From Burkholderiales bacterium (GTDB lineage: Bacteria > Pseudomonadota > Gammaproteobacteria > Burkholderiales > Usitatibacteraceae), in contig JAHCAK010000001.1 in NCBI GenBank assembly GCA_019634955.1, positions 62,001-126,000 on the forward strand: 64,000 nt of DNA. Reading direction: 5' to 3'. How positions within the stretch are numbered: the first letter of the stretch is position 1; every line of letters begins with the position of its first letter. A program made the translations under genes and the position numbers. Below, in pieces: positions 28,070-36,483 of the stretch. The notes beneath the pieces were generated by a model. The model was not told the origin of the DNA. It was given only the letters and a program-made list of their open reading frames with translations, and searched no databases.

Positions 28070-30097
28070 ATGCAGTCCGCCCTCGCCCCCACCCGCATGG
28101 CCACCCCTTCCGTCTCGCCGCACGACCTCGCCAACGCCATCCGCGCCCTCGCGATGGACGCCGTCCAGAAGGCCAACTCCGGCCACCCCGGCATGCCCAT
28201 GGGCATGGCCGAGATCGCGGAAGTCCTCTGGCGCCGCTTCCTGCGCCACAATCCGGCCAACCCCGCGTGGGCCGACCGCGACCGCTTCGTGCTCTCCAAC
28301 GGCCACGGCTCGATGCTGCAGTACGCGCTGCTGCACCTCACGGGCTACGCCGTGACGATGGAAGACCTCAAGGCCTTCCGGCAGATGCACTCGAAGACGC
28401 CGGGCCACCCCGAGTACGGCATGACGCCGGGCGTGGAGACCACCACCGGCCCGCTCGGCCAGGGGCTCGCCAACGCCGTGGGCATGGCGCTCGCGGAGAA
28501 GCTGCTCGCCGCCGAATTCAACCGGCCGGGCCACACCGTCGTCGACCACCAGACCTACGTCTTCCTCGGCGACGGCTGCCTGATGGAGGGCGTCTCGCAC
28601 GAGGCCTGCTCGCTCGCCGGCACCTGGAAGCTGGGCAAGCTCATCGCGCTCTACGACGACAACGGCATCTCGATCGACGGCCACGTCGACGGCTGGTTCA
28701 CCGACGACACGCCGATGCGCTTCGCCGCCTACGGCTGGCACGTGATCCCGGGCGTCGACGGCCACGACCCGAAGGCGGTCGAGGCCGCCATCGCCGAGGC
28801 GCGCGCCGACCAGTCGCGCCCGACGCTCATCTGCTGCAAGACCGTCATCGGCAAGGGCTCGCCCAACAAGGCCGGCACCCACGACGTGCACGGCGCGGCG
28901 CTGGGCGACAAGGAAGTCGCCGCCACGCGCGAGGCCATCGGCTGGCCGCACGCGCCCTTCGAGATCCCGTCCGCCGTCTACGCCGCCTGGGACCAGCGCG
29001 GCCGCGGCGCGGAGCTCGAGGGCGACTGGAATGCCCGCTTCGAGGCCTACGCCCGCGCGCACCCCGACCTCGCGAAGGAATTCCGCCGCCGCATGGCCGG
29101 GGACCTGCCGCCCAACTGGGCGGAGGTCGTCGAGGCCATGGTCGCCAAGGCCGTCGAGAAGGGCGAGACCGTCGCCACGCGCAAGGCTTCCCAGGTCGCG
29201 ATCGAAGCCATCGCCCCGCACCTGCCCGGCTTCCTCGGCGGCTCGGCGGACCTCACCGGCTCCAACCTCACCAACTGGTCGGGGTCCAAGGCCGTGAAGG
29301 CCGACGGCAGCGGCAACTACGTGAGCTTCGGCGTGCGCGAGTTCGGCATGGTCGCCATCGGCAACGGGCTCGCGCTGCATGGCGGCTTCATCCCCTACTC
29401 CGGCACCTTCCTCGTCTTCAGCGACTACGCGCGCAACGCCGTGCGCATGGCCGCGCTCATGAAGGTGAGGAACGTCCTCGTCTTCACGCACGATTCCATC
29501 GGCCTGGGCGAGGACGGCCCGACGCACCAGGCGGTGGAGCATGTTTCGAGCCTTCGCCTCATCCCCAACCTCGACCTCTGGCGCCCCTGCGACACGGTGG
29601 AGACGGCAGTCGCCTGGGGCGAGGCGGTCGGCCGGCGCAACGGCCCCTCGGCCCTCGCGCTCTCCCGCCAGAACGTGCCCTTCGTGAAGCGCGGGGCCGA
29701 GCAGGTCGCGGCCATCCGCCGCGGCGGGTATGTCCTGTCGGAAGCGGCCGGTGCGGCGAAAGCCGTGATCATCGCCACCGGCTCCGAGGTCTCCCTCGCC
29801 CTCGCCGCGCAGAAGACGCTCGCCGAGGCGGGCATCCCGGTTCGCGTGGTCTCCATGCCCTGCACCAGCGCCTTCGACCGCCAGGACGCCGCCTGGAAGG
29901 CCGCGGTGCTCCCCAAGGGGCTGCCGCGCGTCTCCGTCGAGGCCGGCGTCACCGACTACTGGCGCAAGTACGTGGGCCTCGACGGTGCCTGCATCGGCGT
30001 GGACAGCTTCGGCGAGTCCGCCCCGGCGGGCGCCGTCTACAAGCACTTCGGCGTCGACGCCGACCACGTCGCCGCCGCCGTGAAATCCGTCCTTTAA
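28070..30097 (+). CDS. cbbT: Transketolase
   Basis: A 675-residue thiamine-diphosphate enzyme that exchanges two-carbon units among sugar phosphates to regenerate RuBP. The motifs [50 protein letters not shown] (ThDP/Mg site) and the C-terminal [15 protein letters not shown] are intact. An in-frame ATG at 28097 would give a start closer to the usual N-terminus; neither site has a Shine-Dalgarno sequence, so the start is uncertain by nine codons. Confidence 0.94.
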   Translation: MQSALAPTRMATPSVSPHDLANAIRALAMDAVQKANSGHPGMPMGMAEIAEVLWRRFLRHNPANPAWADRDRFVLSNGHGSMLQYALLHLTGYAVTMEDLKAFRQMHSKTPGHPEYGMTPGVETTTGPLGQGLANAVGMALAEKLLAAEFNRPGHTVVDHQTYVFLGDGCLMEGVSHEACSLAGTWKLGKLIALYDDNGISIDGHVDGWFTDDTPMRFAAYGWHVIPGVDGHDPKAVEAAIAEARADQSRPTLICCKTVIGKGSPNKAGTHDVHGAALGDKEVAATREAIGWPHAPFEIPSAVYAAWDQRGRGAELEGDWNARFEAYARAHPDLAKEFRRRMAGDLPPNWAEVVEAMVAKAVEKGETVATRKASQVAIEAIAPHLPGFLGGSADLTGSNLTNWSGSKAVKADGSGNYVSFGVREFGMVAIGNGLALHGGFIPYSGTFLVFSDYARNAVRMAALMKVRNVLVFTHDSIGLGEDGPTHQAVEHVSSLRLIPNLDLWRPCDTVETAVAWGEAVGRRNGPSALALSRQNVPFVKRGAEQVAAIRRGGYVLSEAAGAAKAVIIATGSEVSLALAAQKTLAEAGIPVRVVSMPCTSAFDRQDAAWKAAVLPKGLPRVSVEAGVTDYWRKYVGLDGACIGVDSFGESAPAGAVYKHFGVDADHVAAAVKSVL

Positions 30098-30132
30098 CCG
30101 CGCCGCCGCGAGGGCATCCGTAGACCTGGGTC

Positions 30133-30151
30133 AAAGGGGGGTATGCCCTTT
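30133..30151. promoter_or_regulatory. Inverted repeat in the gap promoter
   Basis: AAAGGG-n7-CCCTTT lies directly upstream of the TAAAAT at 30156-30161, where a -35 region would be. Its position suggests a regulator-binding site controlling gap, but no known regulator can be assigned. Confidence 0.35.
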
Positions 30152-30155
30152 GGCT

Positions 30156-30161
30156 TAAAAT
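30156..30161 (+). promoter_or_regulatory. Putative -10 for gap
   Basis: TAAAAT in the 103-nt gap between tkt and gap, giving a leader of about 38 nt with CGGAG before the ATG. No consensus -35 is present; the inverted repeat at 30133-30151 occupies that place. Confidence 0.45.
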
Positions 30162-30200
30162 AGGGCTTTCCCCGCACCTTTCCCGTACCGGAGCCCCCCA

Positions 30201-31214
30201 ATGACCATCCGCGTCGCCATCAACGGCTACGGCCGCATCGGCCGAAACATCCTCCGCGCCCACTACGAGGGCGGCAAGAAGCACGACATCCAGATCGTCG
30301 CCGTGAACGACCTCGGCAACGCCGAGACCAACGCGCACCTCACGCGCTACGACACGGCGCACGGCAAGTTCCCCGGCACGGTGGCGGTGGACGGCGACCA
30401 CATGGTGGTGAACGGCGATCGCATCCGCGTGCTCGCCAACCGCGACCCGTCGCAGCTGCCCTGGGGCGAGCTGGGCGTGGACGTGGTGCACGAGTGCACC
30501 GGCTTCTTCACCTCCAAGGAGAAGGCCGGTGCGCACCTCAAGGGCGGCGCGAAGAAGGTGATCATCTCCGCCCCCGGCGGCAAGGACGTCGACGCGACCG
30601 TCGTCTACGGCGTGAACCACGGCGTGCTGAAGGCCTCCCACACCGTCATCTCCAACGCCTCCTGCACGACCAACTGCCTCGCCCCGCTGGTGAAGCCGCT
30701 CAACGACAGGATCGGCCTCGTGAACGGCCTCATGACCACGGTGCACGCCTACACCAACGACCAGGTGCTCACCGACGTCTACCACGAGGACCTGCGCCGC
30801 GCCCGCTCGGCCACGATGTCCATGATCCCGACCAAGACCGGCGCCGCGGCGGCCGTGGGCCTGGTGCTGCCGGAGCTCAACGGCAAGCTCGACGGCTACG
30901 CCGTGCGCGTGCCCACGATCAACGTCTCGCTCGTCGACCTCTCCTTCGTGGCCGCGCGCGACACGACGGTGGACGAGGTGAACGCGATCATGAAGGAGGC
31001 CGCCGAGAGCGCCGCGCTCAAGGGCATCCTCAACTACAACAAGGGCCCGCTGGTCTCGATCGACTTCAACCACGACCCGGCTTCCAGCACCTTCGACGCG
31101 ACGCTCACCAAGGTCTCGGGGCGCCTCGTGAAGGTCTCCGCGTGGTACGACAACGAGTGGGGCTTCTCCAACCGCATGCTCGACACCACCGTCGCGCTGA
31201 TGGCGGCGAAGTAG
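30201..31214 (+). CDS. gap: Glyceraldehyde-3-phosphate dehydrogenase
   Basis: A 337-residue GAPDH that interconverts 1,3-bisphosphoglycerate and glyceraldehyde 3-phosphate. The nucleotide site is [14 protein letters not shown] and the catalytic cysteine is about C155 in [18 protein letters not shown] after the second strand carries the acidic residue usual in NAD-preferring enzymes, though NADP use in CO2 fixation cannot be excluded. It heads the gap-sugE-pgk-pyk segment. Confidence 0.95.
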   Translation: MTIRVAINGYGRIGRNILRAHYEGGKKHDIQIVAVNDLGNAETNAHLTRYDTAHGKFPGTVAVDGDHMVVNGDRIRVLANRDPSQLPWGELGVDVVHECTGFFTSKEKAGAHLKGGAKKVIISAPGGKDVDATVVYGVNHGVLKASHTVISNASCTTNCLAPLVKPLNDRIGLVNGLMTTVHAYTNDQVLTDVYHEDLRRARSATMSMIPTKTGAAAAVGLVLPELNGKLDGYAVRVPTINVSLVDLSFVAARDTTVDEVNAIMKEAAESAALKGILNYNKGPLVSIDFNHDPASSTFDATLTKVSGRLVKVSAWYDNEWGFSNRMLDTTVALMAAK

Positions 31215-31221
31215 GCCCGCC

Positions 31222-31563
31222 GTGGCTTCCTCGCCCGCCCTGGCCTGGTCGATCCTGCTGCTCGCGGGGCTGGCCGAGGTCTGGTGGGCGGTGGGGCTCA
31301 AGTACACCGACGGCTTCACGCGCCCGCTGCCCACCGCGCTCACCATCGCCGGCATGGTGGTGAGCGTCTGGCTGCTGGCCGTCGCCCTGCGCACCATCCC
31401 GCTGGGCACGGGCTACGCCGTGTGGACGGGCATCGGCGCCGTCGGCACGGCGATCGCCGGGATGGTCCTCTTCGGCGAGTCGCGCGACGCCGCGCGGCTC
31501 GCCTGCATCGCGCTCATCGTCGCGGGCATCGCGGGGCTCAAGCTCCTCACGCCCGACCCCTGA
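31222..31563 (+). CDS. sugE: SMR-family transporter, SugE/Gdx type
   Basis: A 113-residue four-helix membrane protein of the small multidrug resistance family. The N-terminus [21 protein letters not shown], with the essential glutamate (E19), and [16 protein letters not shown] match the SugE/Gdx subgroup, characterised members of which export guanidinium in exchange for protons. The start is GTG at 31222, 7 nt after gap, and pgk begins 22 nt after its stop, so it is co-transcribed with central carbon genes. No guanidine riboswitch is seen. A drug-exporting (EmrE-like) role is less likely. Confidence 0.87.
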   Translation: MASSPALAWSILLLAGLAEVWWAVGLKYTDGFTRPLPTALTIAGMVVSVWLLAVALRTIPLGTGYAVWTGIGAVGTAIAGMVLFGESRDAARLACIALIVAGIAGLKLLTPDP

Positions 31564-31585
31564 ACCCTTCCCCGGAAGAACGACC

Positions 31586-32767
31586 ATGAAAGTCCTCAAG
31601 CTCGCCGACCTCGACCTGAAGGGCAAGCGCGTCTTCATCCGCGCCGACCTGAACGTCCCGCAGGCCGACGACGGCACGATCACCGACGACACGCGCATCC
31701 GCGCTTCCGTGCCCGGCGTGCGCATGGCGCTCGACAAGGGCGCGGCGGTGATGGTGACTTCCCACCTCGGCCGCCCCAAGGAGGGCGAGTTCTCGGAGGC
31801 CGATTCCCTCGCGCCCGTGGCGAAGCGCCTCGGCGAGCTCCTCGGCCGCGAAGTGCCGCTCGCGCGCGACTGGGTCGACGGCGTCCAGGTCCAGCCCGGG
31901 CAGGTGGTGCTCCTCGAGAACTGCCGCTTCAACAAGGGCGAGAAGAAGGACGACGAGGCGCTCGCCCGCCGGATGGCCGCGCTCTGCGACGTCTACGCCA
32001 ACGACGCCTTCGGCACCGCGCACCGGGCCGAGGCGACCACGCACGGCATCGCGAAGTTCGCGAAGGTCGCCTGCGCGGGGCCGCTGCTCGCCGCCGAGCT
32101 GGACGCCCTCGGGCGCGCGCTCGCGAACCCGAAGCGCCCGCTGGTGGCGATCGTCGCGGGCTCCAAGGTCTCCACCAAGCTCACGATCCTGAAGAGCCTC
32201 TCGCAGCGCGTGGACCAGCTCATCGTCGGCGGCGGCATCGCCAACACCTTCATGCTGGCCGCGGGGCTACCCATCGGCAAGTCGCTGTGCGAGGCCGACC
32301 TCGCCCCCGAGGCGAAGGAGATCGCGGTGATGATGCAGGCGCGCGGCGCGGCCGTGCCCATCCCGGTGGACGCCGTCTGCGGCAAGGCCTTCGCCGCCGA
32401 CGCGGCCGCCACGACCAAGGACGCGAAGGCCGTCGCCGACGACGACCTGATCCTGGACATCGGCCCGCAGACCGCGAAGCGCTACGCGGAGATCCTCGCT
32501 GCCGCCGGCACCATCGTCTGGAACGGCCCGGTGGGCGTCTTCGAGTTCGACCAGTTCGGCGCCGGCACCAAGGCCGTGGCCGAGGCGATCGCCGCCTCGC
32601 CCGCGTTCTCCATCGCCGGCGGCGGCGACACGCTCGCGGCCATCGCCAAGTACGGCGTCACCGACCGCATCGGCTACATCTCCACGGGCGGCGGCGCCTT
32701 CCTCGAGTTCCTCGAGGGCAAGGTCCTGCCGGCCGTGGCGATGCTCGAGTCGAGGGCCGGCGGATAG
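31586..32767 (+). CDS. pgk: Phosphoglycerate kinase
   Basis: A 393-residue kinase that interconverts 3-phosphoglycerate and 1,3-bisphosphoglycerate with ATP. Family motifs include [21 protein letters not shown] and the C-terminal [14 protein letters not shown]. In autotrophic growth it acts in the direction of ATP use, directly after rubisco. It sits between sugE and pyk, with GGAAGA before the ATG. Confidence 0.95.
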   Translation: MKVLKLADLDLKGKRVFIRADLNVPQADDGTITDDTRIRASVPGVRMALDKGAAVMVTSHLGRPKEGEFSEADSLAPVAKRLGELLGREVPLARDWVDGVQVQPGQVVLLENCRFNKGEKKDDEALARRMAALCDVYANDAFGTAHRAEATTHGIAKFAKVACAGPLLAAELDALGRALANPKRPLVAIVAGSKVSTKLTILKSLSQRVDQLIVGGGIANTFMLAAGLPIGKSLCEADLAPEAKEIAVMMQARGAAVPIPVDAVCGKAFAADAAATTKDAKAVADDDLILDIGPQTAKRYAEILAAAGTIVWNGPVGVFEFDQFGAGTKAVAEAIAASPAFSIAGGGDTLAAIAKYGVTDRIGYISTGGGAFLEFLEGKVLPAVAMLESRAGG

Positions 32768-32827
32768 GCCCCGCCCCGCTCCCGGGGTAGCATCACGGTC
32801 GGACAACGCAGAGGAGCCCCGGAACAG

Positions 32828-34258
32828 ATGCGAAGCACCAAGATCGTGGCCACGCTCGGGCCGGCCTCGAGCGACCCCGCCGTGCTCGAGCGCATGATCC
32901 GCGCCGGCGTGGACGTCGTGCGGCTCAACTTCTCGCACGGCACCGCCGCCGACCACGAGGCGCGCGCGGAGCTGGTGCGCGAGACCTGCCGCAAGGTGGG
33001 CCGCACCGTGGGCATCATGGCCGACCTCCAGGGCCCCAAGATCCGGGTCGGCAAGTTCAAGGACGGCAAGGTCCCGCTCAAGCCGGGCGACCCGTTCATC
33101 CTCGACGCCGCCTGCGCGCTCGGCGACGCCGGCCGCGTGGGCCTCGACTACAAGGAGCTGCCGCGCGACGTGAAGGCGGGCGACGTGCTGCTGCTCGACG
33201 ACGGCAAGATCGTGCTGGACGTGCGCGAGGTGCGCGGCCACGAGATCCACACGGTGACGCGCCACGGCGGCACGCTCTCCAACAACAAGGGCATCAACCG
33301 GCAGGGCGGCGGCCTCACCGCGCCCGCCCTCACGCCCAAGGACATCGAGGACATCCGCACGGCCGCGCGGCTGAAGGTGGACTACCTCGCCGTCTCCTTC
33401 CCCAAGAGCGGGGCCGACATGTACATGGCCGGCGAGCTGCTGCGCGCCGGCGGCGGGCACGCGCTCCTCATCGCCAAGATCGAGCGCGCCGAGGCGATCC
33501 CGGCGCTGGAGGAGATCATGCGCGCCTGCGACGGCATCATGGTCGCGCGCGGCGACCTCGCGGTGGAGGTGGGCGATGCCTCCGTGCCCTCGCTGCAGAA
33601 GCGCATGATCCGGCAGGCGCGCGAGCTCAACAAGCTCACCATCACCGCCACGCAGATGATGGAATCGATGATCTCCTCGCCCGTGCCCACGCGCGCGGAG
33701 GTCTCCGACGTGGCCAACGCCGTGCTCGACGGCACCGACGCCGTGATGCTCTCGGCCGAGAGCGCCTCGGGCCAGTACCCGGTGGAGACCATCGAGGCGA
33801 TGGCCCGCATCTGCATCGAGGCGGAGAAGTCGCAGACGGTCACGCTCGACCGCGACTTCCTCGACCGCGTCTTCCAGCGCGTCGACCAGTCGATCGCCAT
33901 GGCCGCGCTCTTCACCGCCTTCCACCTGAAGGTGAAGGCCATCGCCTCGCTCACGGAGTCGGGGTCGACGGCCCTGTGGATGAGCCGCCTCAACTGCGGC
34001 GTGCCGATCTACGCCCTCACCTCGCAGACGCCGACGCGCTACCGCGCCACGCTCTTCCGCGGCGTCTTCCCGCTCACCGTCCGCTACGTCGGCCACGACC
34101 GCGAGGAACTGCTCGCGGAGGCCGAGGCCGTGCTCGTGAAGGGCGGGGTGGTGAAGGAAGGCGACCTCATCGTGCTCACCATCGGCGAGCCCATCGGCAA
34201 GGCCGGCGGCACCAACACGATGAAGATCGTGAAGGTGGGCGAGCACCGCGGCAGCTAG
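32828..34258 (+). CDS. pyk: Pyruvate kinase
   Basis: A 476-residue kinase that forms pyruvate and ATP from phosphoenolpyruvate. RSTKIVATLGPASSDP, VRLNFSHG, IMADLQGPKIR and ARGDLAVEV (active-site loop) are intact, with the C-terminal allosteric domain present. It follows pgk by 60 nt with GAGGAG upstream. The stop lies 9 nt from the stop of the convergent small secreted protein gene. Confidence 0.95.
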   Translation: MRSTKIVATLGPASSDPAVLERMIRAGVDVVRLNFSHGTAADHEARAELVRETCRKVGRTVGIMADLQGPKIRVGKFKDGKVPLKPGDPFILDAACALGDAGRVGLDYKELPRDVKAGDVLLLDDGKIVLDVREVRGHEIHTVTRHGGTLSNNKGINRQGGGLTAPALTPKDIEDIRTAARLKVDYLAVSFPKSGADMYMAGELLRAGGGHALLIAKIERAEAIPALEEIMRACDGIMVARGDLAVEVGDASVPSLQKRMIRQARELNKLTITATQMMESMISSPVPTRAEVSDVANAVLDGTDAVMLSAESASGQYPVETIEAMARICIEAEKSQTVTLDRDFLDRVFQRVDQSIAMAALFTAFHLKVKAIASLTESGSTALWMSRLNCGVPIYALTSQTPTRYRATLFRGVFPLTVRYVGHDREELLAEAEAVLVKGGVVKEGDLIVLTIGEPIGKAGGTNTMKIVKVGEHRGS

Positions 34259-34267
34259 CGTCCCGCC

Positions 34268-34579
34268 TCACTGGTGGGTCACGATCCGCTGGATCCTCGC
34301 GTGCGTCTCGCAAGCGCCCTCGCCGCGCGCGCGCCCTTCGGCGATCGCCTTCTCGGTGGCGGCCAGCACCTCCGCGTGACGGCGGCGGTGGCTCTCCGAC
34401 TCTCCCGGCGGCGTGGCCTTCATGCTCGCGAGCATCTGCTCGGAGGCACGCCGGCACGCCGTCTCCCGCTCCGCGCGGCATTCCGGCTCGGCGAGGTCGC
34501 GGCAGGGCCCGGTGGCTTCGGCCGGCGCGGCCGCGAACGCAAGCACGATCGCGGCAACCCGCATCGCGCGCGCCCTCAT
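34268..34579 (-). CDS. Small secreted four-cysteine protein coupled to the propeller gene (unknown function)
   Basis: A 103-residue protein I do not recognise. A signal peptide (hydrophobic residues about 7-20, end near AEA) is followed by a charged, probably helical region with four cysteines; the first three are spaced C-x7-C-x7-C and the fourth is near the C-terminus. Its ATG overlaps the stop of the propeller gene (ATGA). This mirrors, in length and arrangement, the small gene after pilY1, although the two proteins do not look alike in sequence beyond signal peptide and cysteine count. Confidence 0.7.
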   Translation of the reverse strand: MRARAMRVAAIVLAFAAAPAEATGPCRDLAEPECRAERETACRRASEQMLASMKATPPGESESHRRRHAEVLAATEKAIAEGRARGEGACETHARIQRIVTHQ

Positions 34580-36348
34580 GGCATCCCCCGCGGCCGGTGC
34601 GTGAACCAGGCGAAGAACGCGGTTCCGTCCGCGCGCCGGTCGATGAACCAGCCTTCCCCGGCGCGCGCCTCGCCCCCCCACCACTGGCCGTTCACCCAGC
34701 TCCGGTCGGCGGCGTCGATCCCCTGCGCGCGGCAGCGCGCCGCGTTCTCGTCGTCGAAGTAGCGCTGCGCGTCGTAGGCGCCGCTGCCGAAGCCCGCGGA
34801 GTCCGGGCCCGTCGAATCCCACGCGAAGCGCGCGCTCGCGCAGCCGGTGAACTCGATCGAGACCGATCCCCAGCGCTCGAGCCGCAGTTGCGCGAAGGAG
34901 AGCCCCGCTCCGAACGAGGTGCCCGTGGCGCTCAGCACGCCCGCGAGCTCGAGCCTTCGCCCGTTCATCACCGCGTCGCCCACCACCCAGTACTGCGTGC
35001 CGGCGTGGGTCGCATCCGCCCCGGGCGTCGCGGCCGACGGCCGGTGCGTGAACCACGCGAGGAACACGGCGCCGTCCGCGCGGCGGTGCAGGAAGAGCCC
35101 CTCGCCCGCCCGCGCCTCGCCGCCCCACCACTGCCCGTTCACCCAGCTCGCGTCGGCGGCGTCGATCCCCTGCGCGTCGCAGCGCGCGGTCGCCTCGTTC
35201 GTGAAGTAGCGCTCGATCTCCCAGGCGCCCGTGCCGAAGCCCGCGGCGTCCGCGCCCGTCGAGTTCCACGAGAAGCGCGCGCGCGTGCACGACAGGAACT
35301 CGATCCGCGCCGAGCCCCAGCGCCGCAGCGCGAGGTCCTGGAAGCGCAGCCCCGGCCCGAACTCGGCGCCCGAGGCGCTCCAGAGCGTGCCGACCTCGAC
35401 GACCCGGCCCTGCATCCGGCCGTCGCCCACGACCCAGAACTGCGAGCCGACCTGCGCCGCGTCCACCACCGGCGCCGACGCCTTCGCGATCACGGCGACG
35501 AAGACCGGCCCGGAGAGGCCGCCGGCGCCCACGTTCACCACCGTCGAAAGCGTCTCGCCCGTGGCCGGGTCCAGCTTCACCACCGCCTCCCCGCTCACCA
35601 CCAGCAGGTTGCCGTCGGGCGCGTAGTCGATGCCCGTGGGCCGCGAGAGCGACCCGCGCAGCAGCGAGACGGCGCCGCTCGCGAGGTTCCAGCGCAGCAG
35701 TTGCCCGGAACCCTCGGCGGTGATGAACAGGTGCTGGCCGTCGCGCGCCGGCAACAGGCCGCGGGTGTTGCGGATCCCGGCCGTGCGCGCCGCCACCGCC
35801 ACGGAAGCCTGGCCCGTGCGCGGGTCCCAGCGCACGACGCTGTGCGAGTCGTAGCCCGGCACGTAGAGATTGCCGTCCGGCCCGAACACGAGACCGTTGT
35901 CCGGGCCGCCCAGCCCCGCGGCGCGCGGCGCCACCACCGTCGCGGAGAGCGCCCCGTCGCGGCCGTAGCGGCGCACGTCCTGCGTGCGGTAGCCGCCCAC
36001 GAAGGCGTTGCCCGCGGCGTCGAACGCGAGGCCCGTCGGCCCCGTGGGGCCCGTGCGCGTGAACTCGCCGGCGTACGCGAGGGTGTCGTTGCGGTACTTG
36101 TGGATGGTGGAGGTCTCCTCGCTGATCACGTAGAGGAACCCGTCGGGCCCGAGCCGCACCGCCTGCGCCCCCTGGATGCGGTCGCGCGAGTCCAGCTCGC
36201 GCAGGAAGGCGCCGGTGCAGGCGTCGTAGACGTGGACGGTGGACCAGTACCCGCTGACGAAGAGGCGGGAGGGGCACTCGGCCTGGGCGGCGGCCGGTGC
36301 GGCCCGCAGCGCGAGCAGGAGGGCGATCAGGAGGATGCGGTGGGCCAT
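34576..36348 (-). CDS. Secreted NHL-type beta-propeller protein with tandem duplicated module
   Basis: A 590-residue protein with a signal peptide (cleavage near AQA, about residue 23). Residues about 28-285 look like an NHL/SMP-30-type beta-propeller, with repeated phrases such as VRLGPDGFLYV, LVFGPDGNLYVPGYD and DYAPDGNLLVVS. Residues 301-436 and 450-585 are near-identical repeats (149-residue period) containing YWVVGD, ARFxWxSTG and WVNGQWWGGEARAGEG...AWFTHRP. The latter half resembles a module found singly or in tandem in other secreted proteins of beta- and gammaproteobacteria. Function is unknown; an extracellular adhesion or binding role is a guess. Confidence 0.75.
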   Translation of the reverse strand: MAHRILLIALLLALRAAPAAAQAECPSRLFVSGYWSTVHVYDACTGAFLRELDSRDRIQGAQAVRLGPDGFLYVISEETSTIHKYRNDTLAYAGEFTRTGPTGPTGLAFDAAGNAFVGGYRTQDVRRYGRDGALSATVVAPRAAGLGGPDNGLVFGPDGNLYVPGYDSHSVVRWDPRTGQASVAVAARTAGIRNTRGLLPARDGQHLFITAEGSGQLLRWNLASGAVSLLRGSLSRPTGIDYAPDGNLLVVSGEAVVKLDPATGETLSTVVNVGAGGLSGPVFVAVIAKASAPVVDAAQVGSQFWVVGDGRMQGRVVEVGTLWSASGAEFGPGLRFQDLALRRWGSARIEFLSCTRARFSWNSTGADAAGFGTGAWEIERYFTNEATARCDAQGIDAADASWVNGQWWGGEARAGEGLFLHRRADGAVFLAWFTHRPSAATPGADATHAGTQYWVVGDAVMNGRRLELAGVLSATGTSFGAGLSFAQLRLERWGSVSIEFTGCASARFAWDSTGPDSAGFGSGAYDAQRYFDDENAARCRAQGIDAADRSWVNGQWWGGEARAGEGWFIDRRADGTAFFAWFTHRPRGMP

Positions 36349-36471
36349 GGGGGCTCCGGGGCGTGAAGGAGCCCGCACGATGGCCGCCGCGGCGCCCGCC
36401 GGCCCGGTGAAAAACCTCCAATTTTCTTCCGATCCACCCCCGCGGCCCGGCAGCGCCCGCGGCCGAGGCCC

Positions 36472-36477
36472 TAGAAT
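36472..36477 (+). promoter_or_regulatory. Putative -10 for the ToxR/CadC-like regulator (possible leaderless start)
   Basis: TAGAAT lies 6 nt before the ATG at 36484. No Shine-Dalgarno sequence is present, so the mRNA may begin at or next to the start codon. Confidence 0.4.
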
Positions 36478-36483
36478 CGCGCC

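Noticed and set aside
31200-31225. Guanidine riboswitch before the sugE-type gene
   Set aside because: Only 7 nt separate gap and sugE and no paired ACGR-loop hairpins occur there.
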